A program made the position numbers and the translations under genes. Below are positions 17,562 through 25,590 of a stretch of 40,243 nucleotides of DNA, piece after piece. The stretch is from Tsukamurella sp. 8F. Lineage in GTDB: Bacteria; Actinomycetota; Actinomycetes; Mycobacteriales; Mycobacteriaceae. Where the stretch lies: NCBI RefSeq assembly GCF_029167375.1, contig NZ_JARFTP010000037.1, positions 1-40,243 of the forward strand, given 5' to 3'. Under the pieces are notes generated by a model. It saw only the letters and a list, made by a program, of their open reading frames with translations, did no database searches and was not told the DNA's origin. Positions within the stretch are counted from its first letter, which is position 1. The number at the start of each line of letters is the position of its first letter.

Positions 17562-17590
17562 ATTCTGCCGACGGCCGGAGGAAGTGTCAA
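17562..17590 (-). promoter_or_regulatory. Promoter of the small gene and glmS (leaderless)
   Basis: Reading the minus strand, TTGACA (17590-17585), a 17-bp spacer, CAGAAT (17567-17562), then 7 nt to the GTG at 17554. This is the closest match to a housekeeping sigma promoter in the window and places the transcript start on the start codon. Confidence 0.7.
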
Positions 17591-17593
17591 TTA

Positions 17594-17613
17594 TCTGCCC
17601 GTTATCGGGCAGA
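17594..17613 (-). terminator. Hairpin holding the upstream gene's stop codon
   Basis: Perfect inverted repeat with 8-bp arms TCTGCCCG / CGGGCAGA and a 4-nt loop. On the minus strand the loop includes the TAA stop of the membrane-protein gene (17602-17604). No U-tract follows. It lies just before the glmS operon promoter and could insulate the two units. Confidence 0.55.
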
Positions 17614-18804
17614 GTTCGTGTTGTTCTGCTCGGTCTCGCGTGCGAACTGCGATGGAGCCAGGATGACGGGCATCCGCGGGTTGGTCTCGAGCGAGAGGCG
17701 GTCGGTGGTGTGGTGAACGGCCTCCGTGAGGTCCTCGGTGTCCAGTTCCGGCTGGTCGAGGCGCGCCGCGGCTACGCCCTTGAGCGGATTCGGTAGTAGC
17801 GGGATGCGCAGCCGCCGGCGCGTCGCCGCGCCGAGTGCCGAGCCCAGCATGTACGTCAGCAGTCCCGCGATCGCGGCGGCCGTGAGTGCCATGGGCATCG
17901 GGTGCGTGTTGGCCTTCGCCGCCTCCGCCTCCTTGGCCTTCTGTTCGGCCTCGGGGTCGGCGGGGACGGGCGGCAGCTGCTGCTGGGCCGTCGCGAGTTG
18001 CAGGTCGATAGCGCCGAGAGCGGTCTTGAGCTGGCCCAGGCCGGTGACCAGATTGTTGGTCGCGGCGGTCGCCTTCGGCCGGGCCGCGGAGATCCGCTGC
18101 AGGCCGTCACGCAGCTTGGCGGCCGCGGTCCGGGCCGACGCGATGGACGCGTCGATCGACTGCGCCGACGACTGCAGCCCTGACGTCATCGACGACAGGT
18201 CCGAGCGTAGGCCCGAGGCCTGCCCGGTGATCTGGGCGACGCTGCCCGCCGCCGAGTCGATCTTCCGGAGTTGTGGCTCGACCTTGCCCATGTCGGGGAT
18301 GTGCGCGCCGCGCAGGGTCGTCGTTGCGGTCTTGGCCGCCTGCGAGATCGTGCTGCCGTACGACGACAGGCCCTGGACCTGCGCGAGGGCGCTGTCGATG
18401 CCTGCCGTTGCGCTCGTGACCTTGTTCGCGGCGGCGGATGCCGACGGTGCCGCGTTCAGCCCGTCGAGTGCCTGCTGTGCGCCCTTCTCGGCGTCGTCGA
18501 CGGCGTCGAAGATCTGCGGTACCGACTTGGCCACGTCGTTCACGCCGCCCGTCGCGTTGACGGCTGCGGTCGACAGCAGCCCGAACATCGAGCGCGACTG
18601 GTCGACGGCGCGGCGGGCCGCGATCAGGTCGCTGTACGTCTTATCCGTGACCGGCACCGGGTTGCGGTGCGAGATGAACAGGAATGTCCCGGCGCCGACG
18701 GCGATCGCCATGAACACCGCCACCAGTGCGGTACCGCTCGCGGACCAGCCGCCGCGTGCGACGCGGGCTGCGAGTGTCTTGGGGTCGATTCGTGCGGGTG
18801 CCAC
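17602..18804 (-). CDS. Two-pass membrane protein with long helical domain
   Basis: No named family recognised. The 400-residue protein has a hydrophobic segment near the N-terminus (about 25-45), a long Ala/Ser/Gln-rich helical region (about 55-285) typical of an extracytoplasmic coiled coil, a Lys/Ala/Glu-rich linker (about 285-298), a second hydrophobic segment (about 305-327), and a basic cytosolic tail (RRRLRIPLLPNPLKG...). The layout recalls the extracellular domains of YhgE/Pip-type membrane proteins, but that comparison is weak. GTG at 18804 is preceded by TAGCCT 6 nt upstream and no Shine-Dalgarno sequence, so it is probably leaderless. It is divergent from the XRE regulator; the shared 141-bp region contains the palindrome at 18908-18928. 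Confidence 0.7.
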   Translation of the reverse strand: MAPARIDPKTLAARVARGGWSASGTALVAVFMAIAVGAGTFLFISHRNPVPVTDKTYSDLIAARRAVDQSRSMFGLLSTAAVNATGGVNDVAKSVPQIFDAVDDAEKGAQQALDGLNAAPSASAAANKVTSATAGIDSALAQVQGLSSYGSTISQAAKTATTTLRGAHIPDMGKVEPQLRKIDSAAGSVAQITGQASGLRSDLSSMTSGLQSSAQSIDASIASARTAAAKLRDGLQRISAARPKATAATNNLVTGLGQLKTALGAIDLQLATAQQQLPPVPADPEAEQKAKEAEAAKANTHPMPMALTAAAIAGLLTYMLGSALGAATRRRLRIPLLPNPLKGVAAARLDQPELDTEDLTEAVHHTTDRLSLETNPRMPVILAPSQFARETEQNNTNSAR

Positions 18805-18907
18805 GCGACGAGGCTACAGCAGTAACACCAGTCACGCTCGACCTGGAAATTCGATGAGAAACTCCTGATTAGACAGGGTTTTTACCCAACGTAGGTGTGT
18901 CTAGAGA

Positions 18908-18928
18908 ACTTGACATATGGTGTCAAGT
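18908..18928. promoter_or_regulatory. Palindromic operator upstream of the XRE gene
   Basis: Perfect inverted repeat with 8-bp arms ACTTGACA / TGTCAAGT and a 5-nt centre TATGG, 17 bp before the XRE start codon. A further half-site-like TTGACT follows at 18933-18938. It is probably the binding site of the adjacent XRE protein (autoregulation). The shared intergenic region also carries a looser TAGACA/TGTCTA pair at 18870-18903. Confidence 0.6.
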
Positions 18929-18945
18929 AGGTTTGACTTCTTGCC

Positions 18946-19164
18946 GTGGGAGACGATGCGAATCCTGTCCGTCTCCGCCGGCGCGAGCGGCGGGTGACGC
19001 AGGCCGAACTGTCGACGGCCGTCGGCGTGAGCCGCCAGACGATCGTCGCGATCGAGAAGGGTGACTACGCGCCGAGCGTGTACGTCGCACTCCGTATCGG
19101 TCATGCCCTCGGCTCGACCGTCGAGGAACTGTTCCCGCTGACAGAGATGCAATCGACCGAGTAG
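18946..19164 (+). CDS. Small XRE-family transcriptional regulator
   Basis: A 72-residue protein that is almost entirely one HTH_3 domain: residues about 8-63, with TQAELSTAVGVSRQTIVAIEKGDYAPSV as the helix-turn-helix and LGSTVEELFPL as the closing segment. It belongs to the YozG-like short regulators that often sit beside genes for small membrane proteins of unknown function, as here. The start is GTG 18946. The stop is 12 nt before the ATG of the next gene, indicating an operon with the two paralogous membrane proteins. The nearby TTGACA palindrome is its likely target. Confidence 0.85.
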   Translation: MGDDANPVRLRRRERRVTQAELSTAVGVSRQTIVAIEKGDYAPSVYVALRIGHALGSTVEELFPLTEMQSTE

Positions 19165-19175
19165 GGGTGAGTCAG

Positions 19176-19679
19176 ATGTCAGTCCAGACCCGTATCGAGG
19201 AGTTCGCCCTCGCACCCGACGACCGCCGCTGGGGCGACGAGCGCGCCCGCGACGAGTACTACCGCGGTGCCGCGCTCGCGTACTGGTGGATGCAGTACGT
19301 CCTGTTGATCGTCATGGTGGTCGCCGCTGCCCAGGGCGCACTGTGGACGTCCGTCGTGGTCCTCCTCGGAGTGCTGTCCGGTCAGTGGGTGTGCCAGGGC
19401 TACTGCCGCCGCCGCGGGATTCCGCTCGCGAGCCTCACCAAGGAGTTCAATTCGGGTGGCCGGCGCTGGATCGCGCTTGGGTCGGTGCTTCCGTTCCTGG
19501 TCCTGTGGGCGGTGTTCGTGCTGCGTGAGCGCGATGCCCTCGACACGGCGTCTCTTGTGGGCGCGGTCTGCGGCGCGATCGTGGGTGGCCTGTTCGCGAT
19601 GGGGATGGGCCTCTGGATCCGCCGCCGCGAGCAGCGTGACATCGATCGCCTCGCAGGCGACGACGATCGCTTCGAATAG
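19176..19679 (+). CDS. Four-pass membrane protein, tandem paralog A
   Basis: Unrecognised 167-residue membrane protein. A conserved soluble N-terminus (RIEEFALAPDD, RWGDERARDEYYRG) is followed by four hydrophobic segments at about 36-53, 55-72, 95-113 and 125-147, and a charged C-terminus (RRREQRDIDRLAGDDDRFE). The ATG at 19176 is preferred over a GTG 9 nt upstream because the paralog begins at the aligned position (MSVQT against MSAQN). The arrangement XRE regulator plus small polytopic proteins recalls DUF2178/DUF3796-type pairs, but no family is claimed. It lies 16 nt before paralog B. Confidence 0.75.
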   Translation: MSVQTRIEEFALAPDDRRWGDERARDEYYRGAALAYWWMQYVLLIVMVVAAAQGALWTSVVVLLGVLSGQWVCQGYCRRRGIPLASLTKEFNSGGRRWIALGSVLPFLVLWAVFVLRERDALDTASLVGAVCGAIVGGLFAMGMGLWIRRREQRDIDRLAGDDDRFE

Positions 19680-19695
19680 AGCAGGAGAGGTTGAG

Positions 19696-20190
19696 ATGTC
19701 CGCACAGAACCGCATCGAGGAGTTCGCTCTCGCACCCGACGACGCCCGCTGGGGCGACGAGCGCGCCCGCGACGAGTACTACCGCGGTGTGACTGTCGCC
19801 TTCTGGTGGATGCAGTACTTCATCCCGGTCGTCATGGTGGTCGCGGCAGCGCAGGGCGCGATACTCGCATCGTGGCTCGCGCTCGGCGCCTACCTGGCTG
19901 CGGGCATCGCTGCCTGGAGATATGGACGACGACGGGGGATCCGCATCGATCCACTCGGAAGGGAACTGTCCAGTGGGCACAGGTGGCTGGCGCTCGCTGT
20001 CCTGGTTCCCCTGTACCTCCTGTGGATCGTCATGAATCTGCTTCCGTTCGACCTCCCGGAGTCGGTGCCGGATGTGATCGGCGGCCTCATCGGAGCCGTG
20101 ATCGGCGTGACGGTGTTGACCGTGGTGATGCGCCGCCGCGAGCGGCGAGATGCGCAGCGGCTCGCGGCCGAAGACGACACCTTCGAGTAG
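19696..20190 (+). CDS. Four-pass membrane protein, tandem paralog B
   Basis: Unrecognised 164-residue paralog of the preceding protein. The N-terminal 30 or so residues are nearly identical (RIEEFALAPDDARWGDERA), and the last 20 are clearly related (RRRERRDAQRLAAEDDTFE), while the membrane segments between them differ. Nucleotide identity is very high at 19719-19788 against 19199-19268, which suggests a recent duplication or gene conversion of the 5' end. The start is ATG 19696 with AGGAGAGG about 7 nt upstream; frames reading further upstream belong to paralog A. Co-transcription with the XRE gene is likely. Confidence 0.75.
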   Translation: MSAQNRIEEFALAPDDARWGDERARDEYYRGVTVAFWWMQYFIPVVMVVAAAQGAILASWLALGAYLAAGIAAWRYGRRRGIRIDPLGRELSSGHRWLALAVLVPLYLLWIVMNLLPFDLPESVPDVIGGLIGAVIGVTVLTVVMRRRERRDAQRLAAEDDTFE

Positions 20191-20236
20191 ACGTTCACCC
20201 TGGTCTCAGACGCGCTCGAGGCCTACCGTGGACAGC

Positions 20237-20695
20237 ATGAGCCAGGCCGGGTCCGCACAGACGATGCCCCTCCAGAACGTCATGAACGCGGCGATGCGCA
20301 CGGCGCTGAAGCTGCCCGTCGTGTCCGGGCTGATCGGCCGGCGACTGCTGACCCTCTATGTGACCGGGCGGAAGTCCGGGAAGCGCTACGAGATCCCCGT
20401 CGCCTACACCCCGCACGACGGCGCGCTGCTCGTCGGCAGCCCGTTCGCCTGGGGGAAGAATCTGCGGACCGGCGAGCCGATCGAGGTCCAACTGCGCGGG
20501 CAACGTCGGACGGCCGACGTCACGGTCGTCTCCGACGAGGCCGGCGTCACCGAGCTGTACGGGGTCATCGCCAAGGACAACGGCAACTTCGCCAAGTTCA
20601 ACGGGATCACCGTCCGCGACGGCGTCGCCGACCCGGAGGACCTGCGTCGCGCCTTCGAGGGTGGCGCCCGCGTCTTCGTTCTCACGCCCCGCTGA
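20237..20695 (+). CDS. Deazaflavin (F420)-dependent nitroreductase-family protein
   Basis: 152-residue protein of the DUF385/Ddn family, split-barrel enzymes that use reduced F420 to reduce quinones or nitro compounds. The hallmark is LYVTGRKSGKRYEIPV at about 39-54, followed by the barrel strands GALLVGSP and EVQLRGQRRTADV. The physiological substrate is unknown; family members in mycobacteria act on menaquinone. ATG 20237 is used: TACCGT (20224-20229) lies 7 nt upstream, as expected for a leaderless start. An open frame continuing upstream to 20150 lies in the previous gene. It is 23 bp ahead of gtrA on the same strand. Confidence 0.83.
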   Translation: MSQAGSAQTMPLQNVMNAAMRTALKLPVVSGLIGRRLLTLYVTGRKSGKRYEIPVAYTPHDGALLVGSPFAWGKNLRTGEPIEVQLRGQRRTADVTVVSDEAGVTELYGVIAKDNGNFAKFNGITVRDGVADPEDLRRAFEGGARVFVLTPR

Positions 20696-20718
20696 CCGGC
20701 GGCGGTACCCTGTTCGGC

Positions 20719-21144
20719 GTGACCACAGCCCCGGACGCGTCGACCGAGAACCCGCAGCACGGTCTGCAGAAGCAGATCGTGCTGTTCATCCTCATCGGAG
20801 TGTTCTGCGGGGCAATCGACTTCGGGCTGACGCTCGGGCTCGGCAAGGGGCTCGGGATCGCGGAGTTCTTCGCCAAAGCCGTCGGGTTCATCGCCGGAAC
20901 GACTACCGCGTACATACTCAATCGGAAGCACACCTTCCAGGCGGCCCCGAGTCACCGCCGAATGATCGCGGTCTGGATCCTGTACCTCGTGACGTTCGTC
21001 GTGCAGGAGGGGATCTTCCTCGCGGTGCTGCACGTGTGGCCGGGCAACGTTCTGCACTGGCTCGTCGCGTACGTCCTCGCGCAGGGTACGGCGACGGTCA
21101 TCAACTTCGTTGTGCAGCGCCTCGTCATCTTCCGGATGATCTAG
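20719..21144 (+). CDS. GtrA-family membrane protein (Rv3789-like)
   Basis: 141-residue GtrA protein with four hydrophobic segments (about 18-38, 49-66, 80-101, 113-136) and the YxxNRKHTF motif at about 75-82. In M. tuberculosis the GtrA homolog Rv3789 lies beside dprE1-dprE2 and has been proposed to act in arabinan synthesis, as a decaprenyl-phosphoarabinose flippase or an anchor for other enzymes. Here it has moved away from dprE1 and is joined to glfT2 (3-nt gap). A TACCCT box at 20706-20711 lies 7 nt before the GTG start, so it may also have its own leaderless promoter. Confidence 0.88.
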   Translation: MTTAPDASTENPQHGLQKQIVLFILIGVFCGAIDFGLTLGLGKGLGIAEFFAKAVGFIAGTTTAYILNRKHTFQAAPSHRRMIAVWILYLVTFVVQEGIFLAVLHVWPGNVLHWLVAYVLAQGTATVINFVVQRLVIFRMI

Positions 21145-21147
21145 CCG

Positions 21148-22911
21148 GTGCTTCTCCAACGCACGCTCTTCGCCCACCTCGACCCCGCCGTCCCCCGCGA
21201 TCTGTACGCGACGGGTGGTGACCGCTCACGGGTAGCCGTCACCGTCCAGGCCGGCGAGCTCGTGGACACCGACACCTACTTCGGCAGATTCCCCGCGAGT
21301 TGGTGGCAGCGCTGGACCGACGTGCGTGCGGTGACGGTGTCCCTCGATGTCGACGGCGAGGTCGCCGTCGAGGTCTGTGCCGGCGACTGGGCAGGGCGCG
21401 AGCAGGTGGTGCGGTCCGCGACGGCGTCGGGCGCCTGGTCGGCGGTGGTACCACTGGACCGCTTCGCCGACGGTGGTGCGCTGTGGCTGCGGCTGCGCGC
21501 CCAGTCCCCGTCGACGGTGTCCTCCGTGCGCTGGTCGGCGGAAGGAGGATCGGTACGGCGCGTGGCGCTCGCGATGTGCACATTCGACCGTGCGGACTCC
21601 GCCAATGCGACGCTCACCTCACTCGCCGCGGATCCCGCTGTCGTGGAACGCGTCTCGTCGGTGTACGTGGTCGATCAAGGAACTGACCTCGTCTCTTCGC
21701 GCCCCGAGTTCGCCCAGACCGCCGCCGTGCTGGGCGACCGGTTGCGCGTCCTGCGGCAGGGGAATCTAGGTGGCTCCGGCGGCTTCGCGCGCGGCATGTA
21801 CGAGGCGACGCGCGACGGAGACGAGGTCGATGTCGTCGTCATGGACGACGACATCCGCCTCGAACCAGAATCGCTGCTGCGGCTGATCGCGTTCTCCGCC
21901 TTCGCGGCTCGGCGGGTCCTGGTGGGGGCGCAGATGCTCTCGATGGCCGAACCCACCCGCCTGCACCTCTCGGCCGAGCGCCCAGCCATCGCGAACATGC
22001 AGGCGGGTGTGCCGTCGCCCGGCGCTCTGGTCGGCGTCGACGTCACGGTCGAATCCCAGGACCGCTACGTCGATTCCGGATGGAACGGCTGGTGGACGTG
22101 CCTGATCCCCGGCGAGGCCATCACCGCCGCGGGCCTGCCGCTGCCGTTCTTCCTGCAGTGGGATGACATCGAATTCGGCGTCCGTGCACGGGGATCCGGG
22201 TTCCCGACGGTGACCCTCCCCGGTGCCGGTGTGTGGCACGAGGACTTCCGCCTCAAAGACAGGGACTCCTGGTCTCGCTACTTCGCGGTGCGCAACGGTC
22301 TCGTCGTGGGCGCCCTCCACGCCGGGCTCGACGGCAAGCACTACGCACGGCTGATCGCGACGGATCTCGCGCGCACAGTCGCCGCGATGCAGTACGGGCT
22401 CGCAGCGACCAAACTCCGTGCGCTGGAGGATTTCCTGTCCGGGCCGTCGTGCCTGTCCGACGGCGGCACCTCCCGCCTCGGCGAGCTCGCCGCGCTGCGG
22501 TCGGAGTACCCGGACAGCGCCGTGGTCCCGGCAGTAGAGGTCGCGGGGCGGCACGTCGACGTGGTACCCGCCGGGCCCGAGCCGTCCGCACTCGACCGGG
22601 TGCTCGCCAAACGCCTTGTGCAGCAGGCGCTGGGCCGGGTGGATCCGCGTCCCGTGTCGATACCCGCGCACGACGCCCAGTGGTGGCACGTGGCGCGCTT
22701 CGGAGACGCGGCGGTGACGGACGCCGGGCAGGGGGGCGTGCATCGCCGGCGGCGGGACCGGGCCGCGGCGGTGGAACTCGGACGCCGTGCCGCCGCGCTG
22801 TGCCTCGAGTTGCGCCGGCGCGCGCCGGAGCTCAGATCCGAGTATCTCGCGGCCCGCGACGATCTCACCTCCCGCGCGAACTGGGAACGGCTCTTCGGTT
22901 TCGGCGGATGA
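21148..22911 (+). CDS. glfT2: Galactofuranosyltransferase GlfT2
   Basis: GlfT2 is the processive GT2 enzyme that extends the galactan with alternating beta-1,5 and beta-1,6 galactofuranose from UDP-Galf at the inner membrane face. The 587-residue protein has an N-terminal beta-sandwich (about 1-135), a GT-A domain (about 138-370) with the metal-binding DDD at 233-235, catalytic-region QWDDIEF at 337-343 and WHEDF at 363-367, then helical C-terminal domains ending in TSRANWERLFG as in the mycobacterial enzyme. GTG 21148 follows gtrA by 3 nt, and the stop overlaps the next start (ATGA). In Mycobacterium glfT2 lies next to glf, which is not in this window. Confidence 0.93.
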   Translation: MLLQRTLFAHLDPAVPRDLYATGGDRSRVAVTVQAGELVDTDTYFGRFPASWWQRWTDVRAVTVSLDVDGEVAVEVCAGDWAGREQVVRSATASGAWSAVVPLDRFADGGALWLRLRAQSPSTVSSVRWSAEGGSVRRVALAMCTFDRADSANATLTSLAADPAVVERVSSVYVVDQGTDLVSSRPEFAQTAAVLGDRLRVLRQGNLGGSGGFARGMYEATRDGDEVDVVVMDDDIRLEPESLLRLIAFSAFAARRVLVGAQMLSMAEPTRLHLSAERPAIANMQAGVPSPGALVGVDVTVESQDRYVDSGWNGWWTCLIPGEAITAAGLPLPFFLQWDDIEFGVRARGSGFPTVTLPGAGVWHEDFRLKDRDSWSRYFAVRNGLVVGALHAGLDGKHYARLIATDLARTVAAMQYGLAATKLRALEDFLSGPSCLSDGGTSRLGELAALRSEYPDSAVVPAVEVAGRHVDVVPAGPEPSALDRVLAKRLVQQALGRVDPRPVSIPAHDAQWWHVARFGDAAVTDAGQGGVHRRRRDRAAAVELGRRAAALCLELRRRAPELRSEYLAARDDLTSRANWERLFGFGG

Positions 22912-24551
22912 GGCGCCTGCTGCCCCTGCTGTTCGGGGTTCTGGCGTTCGCAGTGTCGGCGGTGCACGCCGGCCGTCCGTCGTTCTGGTTCGATGAGCTG
23001 GCGACGGTGTCCGCGACGGACCGCTCGTTCGGCGAGATGATGCGGATGCTCGCCTCCGTCGATTCCGTGCACGGCCTGTACTACATCGTCATTCGTTGGT
23101 GGGAGGCGCTTTTCGGCCTGGGTGAATGGTCGCTGCGACTGTTCTCATGCCTGGGTGTCGGCGCTGCGGTCTCGGCGATCGTCGTCCTGGCGAAGCGGCT
23201 CGACGCGTCGTTGGCGGTGCCCGCCGGCGTGGTCGCGACGGTCCTCCCGCGCGTCACCTGGGCAGGCGTCGAGGCGCGCTCGTACGCCTGGGTGATAGCG
23301 GCGTCGGCCCTGCTGTTGCTGTGCGCGGTGCGGGCAGCCGAGCGCCCCTGTCGCCGAACGTGGTTCGCGTATGGTGGGGCGGTGGCGCTGTCGGTAGCGC
23401 TGTTCCTCTACTCGGGCGCCGTGGTGTTAGCGGCGTTCCTGACGATCGTCTGGGGGCGGCATCGGCTGCGGCGCCCGGCCCTGATCGCGACGGGAGCAGG
23501 GCTGCTGGTGATCTCGCCCCTGATCGTGCTTTCGGCGACCCAGACGGGACAGGTGAACTGGCTGGCATGGCCCGGCTGGATGGTGTTCCAGAACGTGTTC
23601 GTAGATCAGTGGTTCGACCATTCGGTGACGTTCGCCGTCGCCGCGTGGGTGCTCGTGTGCTCCGCCCTGTGGGTCGGTCGTGGGACCGGCGGGCCGTGGC
23701 GGACCCGTGCGGCCCTGCGCGGCTGGGTGGGCCGCGGTTCGCTCGGTCGCTGGCTGGCGCCGGAGCCGTGGGCCGAGTGGGCGCATGTCCTCAGATGGGC
23801 GGTGCCCGCTGCGCTGGCGCCGCCGATACTTCTTCTCGCGGTGTCGACCGTGTTCCCCATGTACGTGGGTCGCTACGTGATCGCGAGCGTGCCGGGTGTA
23901 GTGCTGATCCTCGCCGTGGCGGTGCGGATGGTGGCGGATCGGTTCGGCGCACACCGGTCGCGGGCGGCGGTGTGGGCGGTGCTGGCCGCGCTGACGGCGT
24001 GCGCGGTTCCCGGCTACCTGTGGCAGCGAACGCCTCTGTCGAAGCCGGGCGGCAGCGACTTCAGTTACGCGGCGCGGTACATCCACGACAATGCGCGACC
24101 CGGTGACTGTGTCCTGTTCCAGGTGCAGCCGTCCTGGTCGACGACCACGCTGCGGGTCGCACTCGAGGGCCTGCCCGAGCAGTTCGCGGGTTTGAAGGAC
24201 ATCGGTGACGACGGTGACCGGCGCACCGACGGACGGCTGTGGGACAAGGCGAAGGGGGTCAACCAGTGGCCGACCTGGGTGGCTCAGAACTGCACCGCTG
24301 CATGGGTTCTCGCCGATGCGGATCGTACCGAGGACGAGTGGCACAGGGAGAACGGCAACCTGTACTGGACCTTCCGGCCGTTTCAGTTCATGGGCTCAGA
24401 CCTCCAGATGCACCTCGACGACGGTGGTCTCGCAGTGGTGCATCAGGAGCAGTTCCACGTGCTGCAGGTCGTGCACCTGGAGGCGCCGCCACCGGCTGTC
24501 GGCCCCGATCCGCAGCCACTGCCTCACACGAGGCACTGGTACTGGAGGTAG
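22908..24551 (+). CDS. GT-C membrane glycosyltransferase (mannosyltransferase-like)
   Basis: 547-residue polytopic protein with about ten hydrophobic segments and a C-terminal soluble domain of about 150 residues (from KPGGSDFSYAARYIHDN). The first loop has FWFDELAT at about 25-32, the acidic pair position typical of GT39/PMT-like GT-C enzymes that use polyprenyl-phosphate sugars. The position next to wzm-wzt-glfT1 corresponds to Rv3779 in M. tuberculosis, which has been linked to polyprenyl-phosphomannose metabolism, so a mannosyl donor is a reasonable guess but not shown. The ATG at 22908 overlaps the glfT2 stop. A reading frame open further upstream lies within glfT2 and is rejected. It is convergent with glfT1; the 94-bp gap shows no clear hairpin. 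Confidence 0.82.
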   Translation: MRRLLPLLFGVLAFAVSAVHAGRPSFWFDELATVSATDRSFGEMMRMLASVDSVHGLYYIVIRWWEALFGLGEWSLRLFSCLGVGAAVSAIVVLAKRLDASLAVPAGVVATVLPRVTWAGVEARSYAWVIAASALLLLCAVRAAERPCRRTWFAYGGAVALSVALFLYSGAVVLAAFLTIVWGRHRLRRPALIATGAGLLVISPLIVLSATQTGQVNWLAWPGWMVFQNVFVDQWFDHSVTFAVAAWVLVCSALWVGRGTGGPWRTRAALRGWVGRGSLGRWLAPEPWAEWAHVLRWAVPAALAPPILLLAVSTVFPMYVGRYVIASVPGVVLILAVAVRMVADRFGAHRSRAAVWAVLAALTACAVPGYLWQRTPLSKPGGSDFSYAARYIHDNARPGDCVLFQVQPSWSTTTLRVALEGLPEQFAGLKDIGDDGDRRTDGRLWDKAKGVNQWPTWVAQNCTAAWVLADADRTEDEWHRENGNLYWTFRPFQFMGSDLQMHLDDGGLAVVHQEQFHVLQVVHLEAPPPAVGPDPQPLPHTRHWYWR

Positions 24552-24645
24552 CTCTGTGACTCCGATGCTGTCAGCGACGTGAGGCCGATCGTCGCGTCGG
24601 CGTCGCCGGTGGTGCATGTTGCGGAGGTCCCTGGCGACCCGCGGC

Positions 24646-25590
24646 CTACGGTCGAGTGAATCGCTCGCGGCGACCGAGACTCCGCAGGCGCATCCATTCG
24701 CGGAACCCGGCGACGTCGCGTTGCTGCACCAGGAAGAACCAGCCGAAACGTGCCCACTCCTGCGGGATCAGCTTCCGCTGCCCCGGTTGCGACTGCACAT
24801 ACCCGCGGTTGCGGTAGGTGAAGTAGCGCTTGGTGGGGTTGTCGGGGTACTGCGTGTGCATGCGGCCGCCGAGGATCGGCTTGAATTCGTCGGACCCGTA
24901 GGGGTGCAGGTACGCCGTGGTGAGGCACGTGCCGAACGGCAGCCCGGAGCGCAGCAGGCGCCTGTGTATCTCTACCTCGTCGCCGCGGATGAACAGCCGC
25001 AGATCGGGGATCCCCACCGCGGCGATCGCATCCGCGGTGAACAGCGCGCCGTTGAACAGCGACGAGATCCCTGCCAGCAGATCCGAGTCCGGATCCCCCG
25101 GTGCGAACAGCTCGCTGCGCTGCCGTCGCCACGCGACACCGCGACGCAGCGGGAACGCCAGCCGGTCGGGCTGTGCGATGTCGACGACGACCGGAGACAC
25201 TTCCGCGAGGCCGTGCCGTCGCGCGCAGTCCAGCAGGGTGGCGAGCACGTTCTCGTCCTCGGGCCGACCGTCGTCGTCGGCGAGCCACACCCGGTCGGCG
25301 CCGAGTGCCAGCGCGTGCAGCATCCCGAGCGCGAATCCCCCCGCGCCACCCAGGTTGTACTTCGATCCCAGGTACGTGGTGGGCACCGGCTGAGACTCGA
25401 CGATCTCGCGGACCTCGTCCTGCGCCGCATTGTCCACCACGATCAAGTGGTCCACAGGGCGGGACTGACGCGCCACCACGTCGAGGGACAGTCGCAGTAA
25501 CTCCGTGCGATCGTGCGTCACCACCACGGCGACGACCATCTCGTCACCGGAGGAGGCACGGGTCCCGGACGGACCGTCGGGTCTACTCAC
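24646..25590 (-). CDS. glfT1: Galactofuranosyltransferase GlfT1
   Basis: GlfT1 adds the first two galactofuranose units to the decaprenyl-linked rhamnosyl-GlcNAc linker. The 314-residue GT2 protein has AVVVTHDR at 21-28, IVVDN at 50-54, NLGGAGGFALGM at 79-90, the metal-binding DDD at 105-107, and a C-terminal block LFIRGDEVEIHRRLLRSGLPFGT closely matching Rv3782. The start is GTG 25590: GAGGAGAA lies about 7 nt upstream, and the gene overlaps the wzt stop by 8 nt. An open frame upstream of this lies in wzt. It is the last gene of the bpa-wzm-wzt-glfT1 run. Confidence 0.94.
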   Translation of the reverse strand: MSRPDGPSGTRASSGDEMVVAVVVTHDRTELLRLSLDVVARQSRPVDHLIVVDNAAQDEVREIVESQPVPTTYLGSKYNLGGAGGFALGMLHALALGADRVWLADDDGRPEDENVLATLLDCARRHGLAEVSPVVVDIAQPDRLAFPLRRGVAWRRQRSELFAPGDPDSDLLAGISSLFNGALFTADAIAAVGIPDLRLFIRGDEVEIHRRLLRSGLPFGTCLTTAYLHPYGSDEFKPILGGRMHTQYPDNPTKRYFTYRNRGYVQSQPGQRKLIPQEWARFGWFFLVQQRDVAGFREWMRLRSLGRRERFTRP

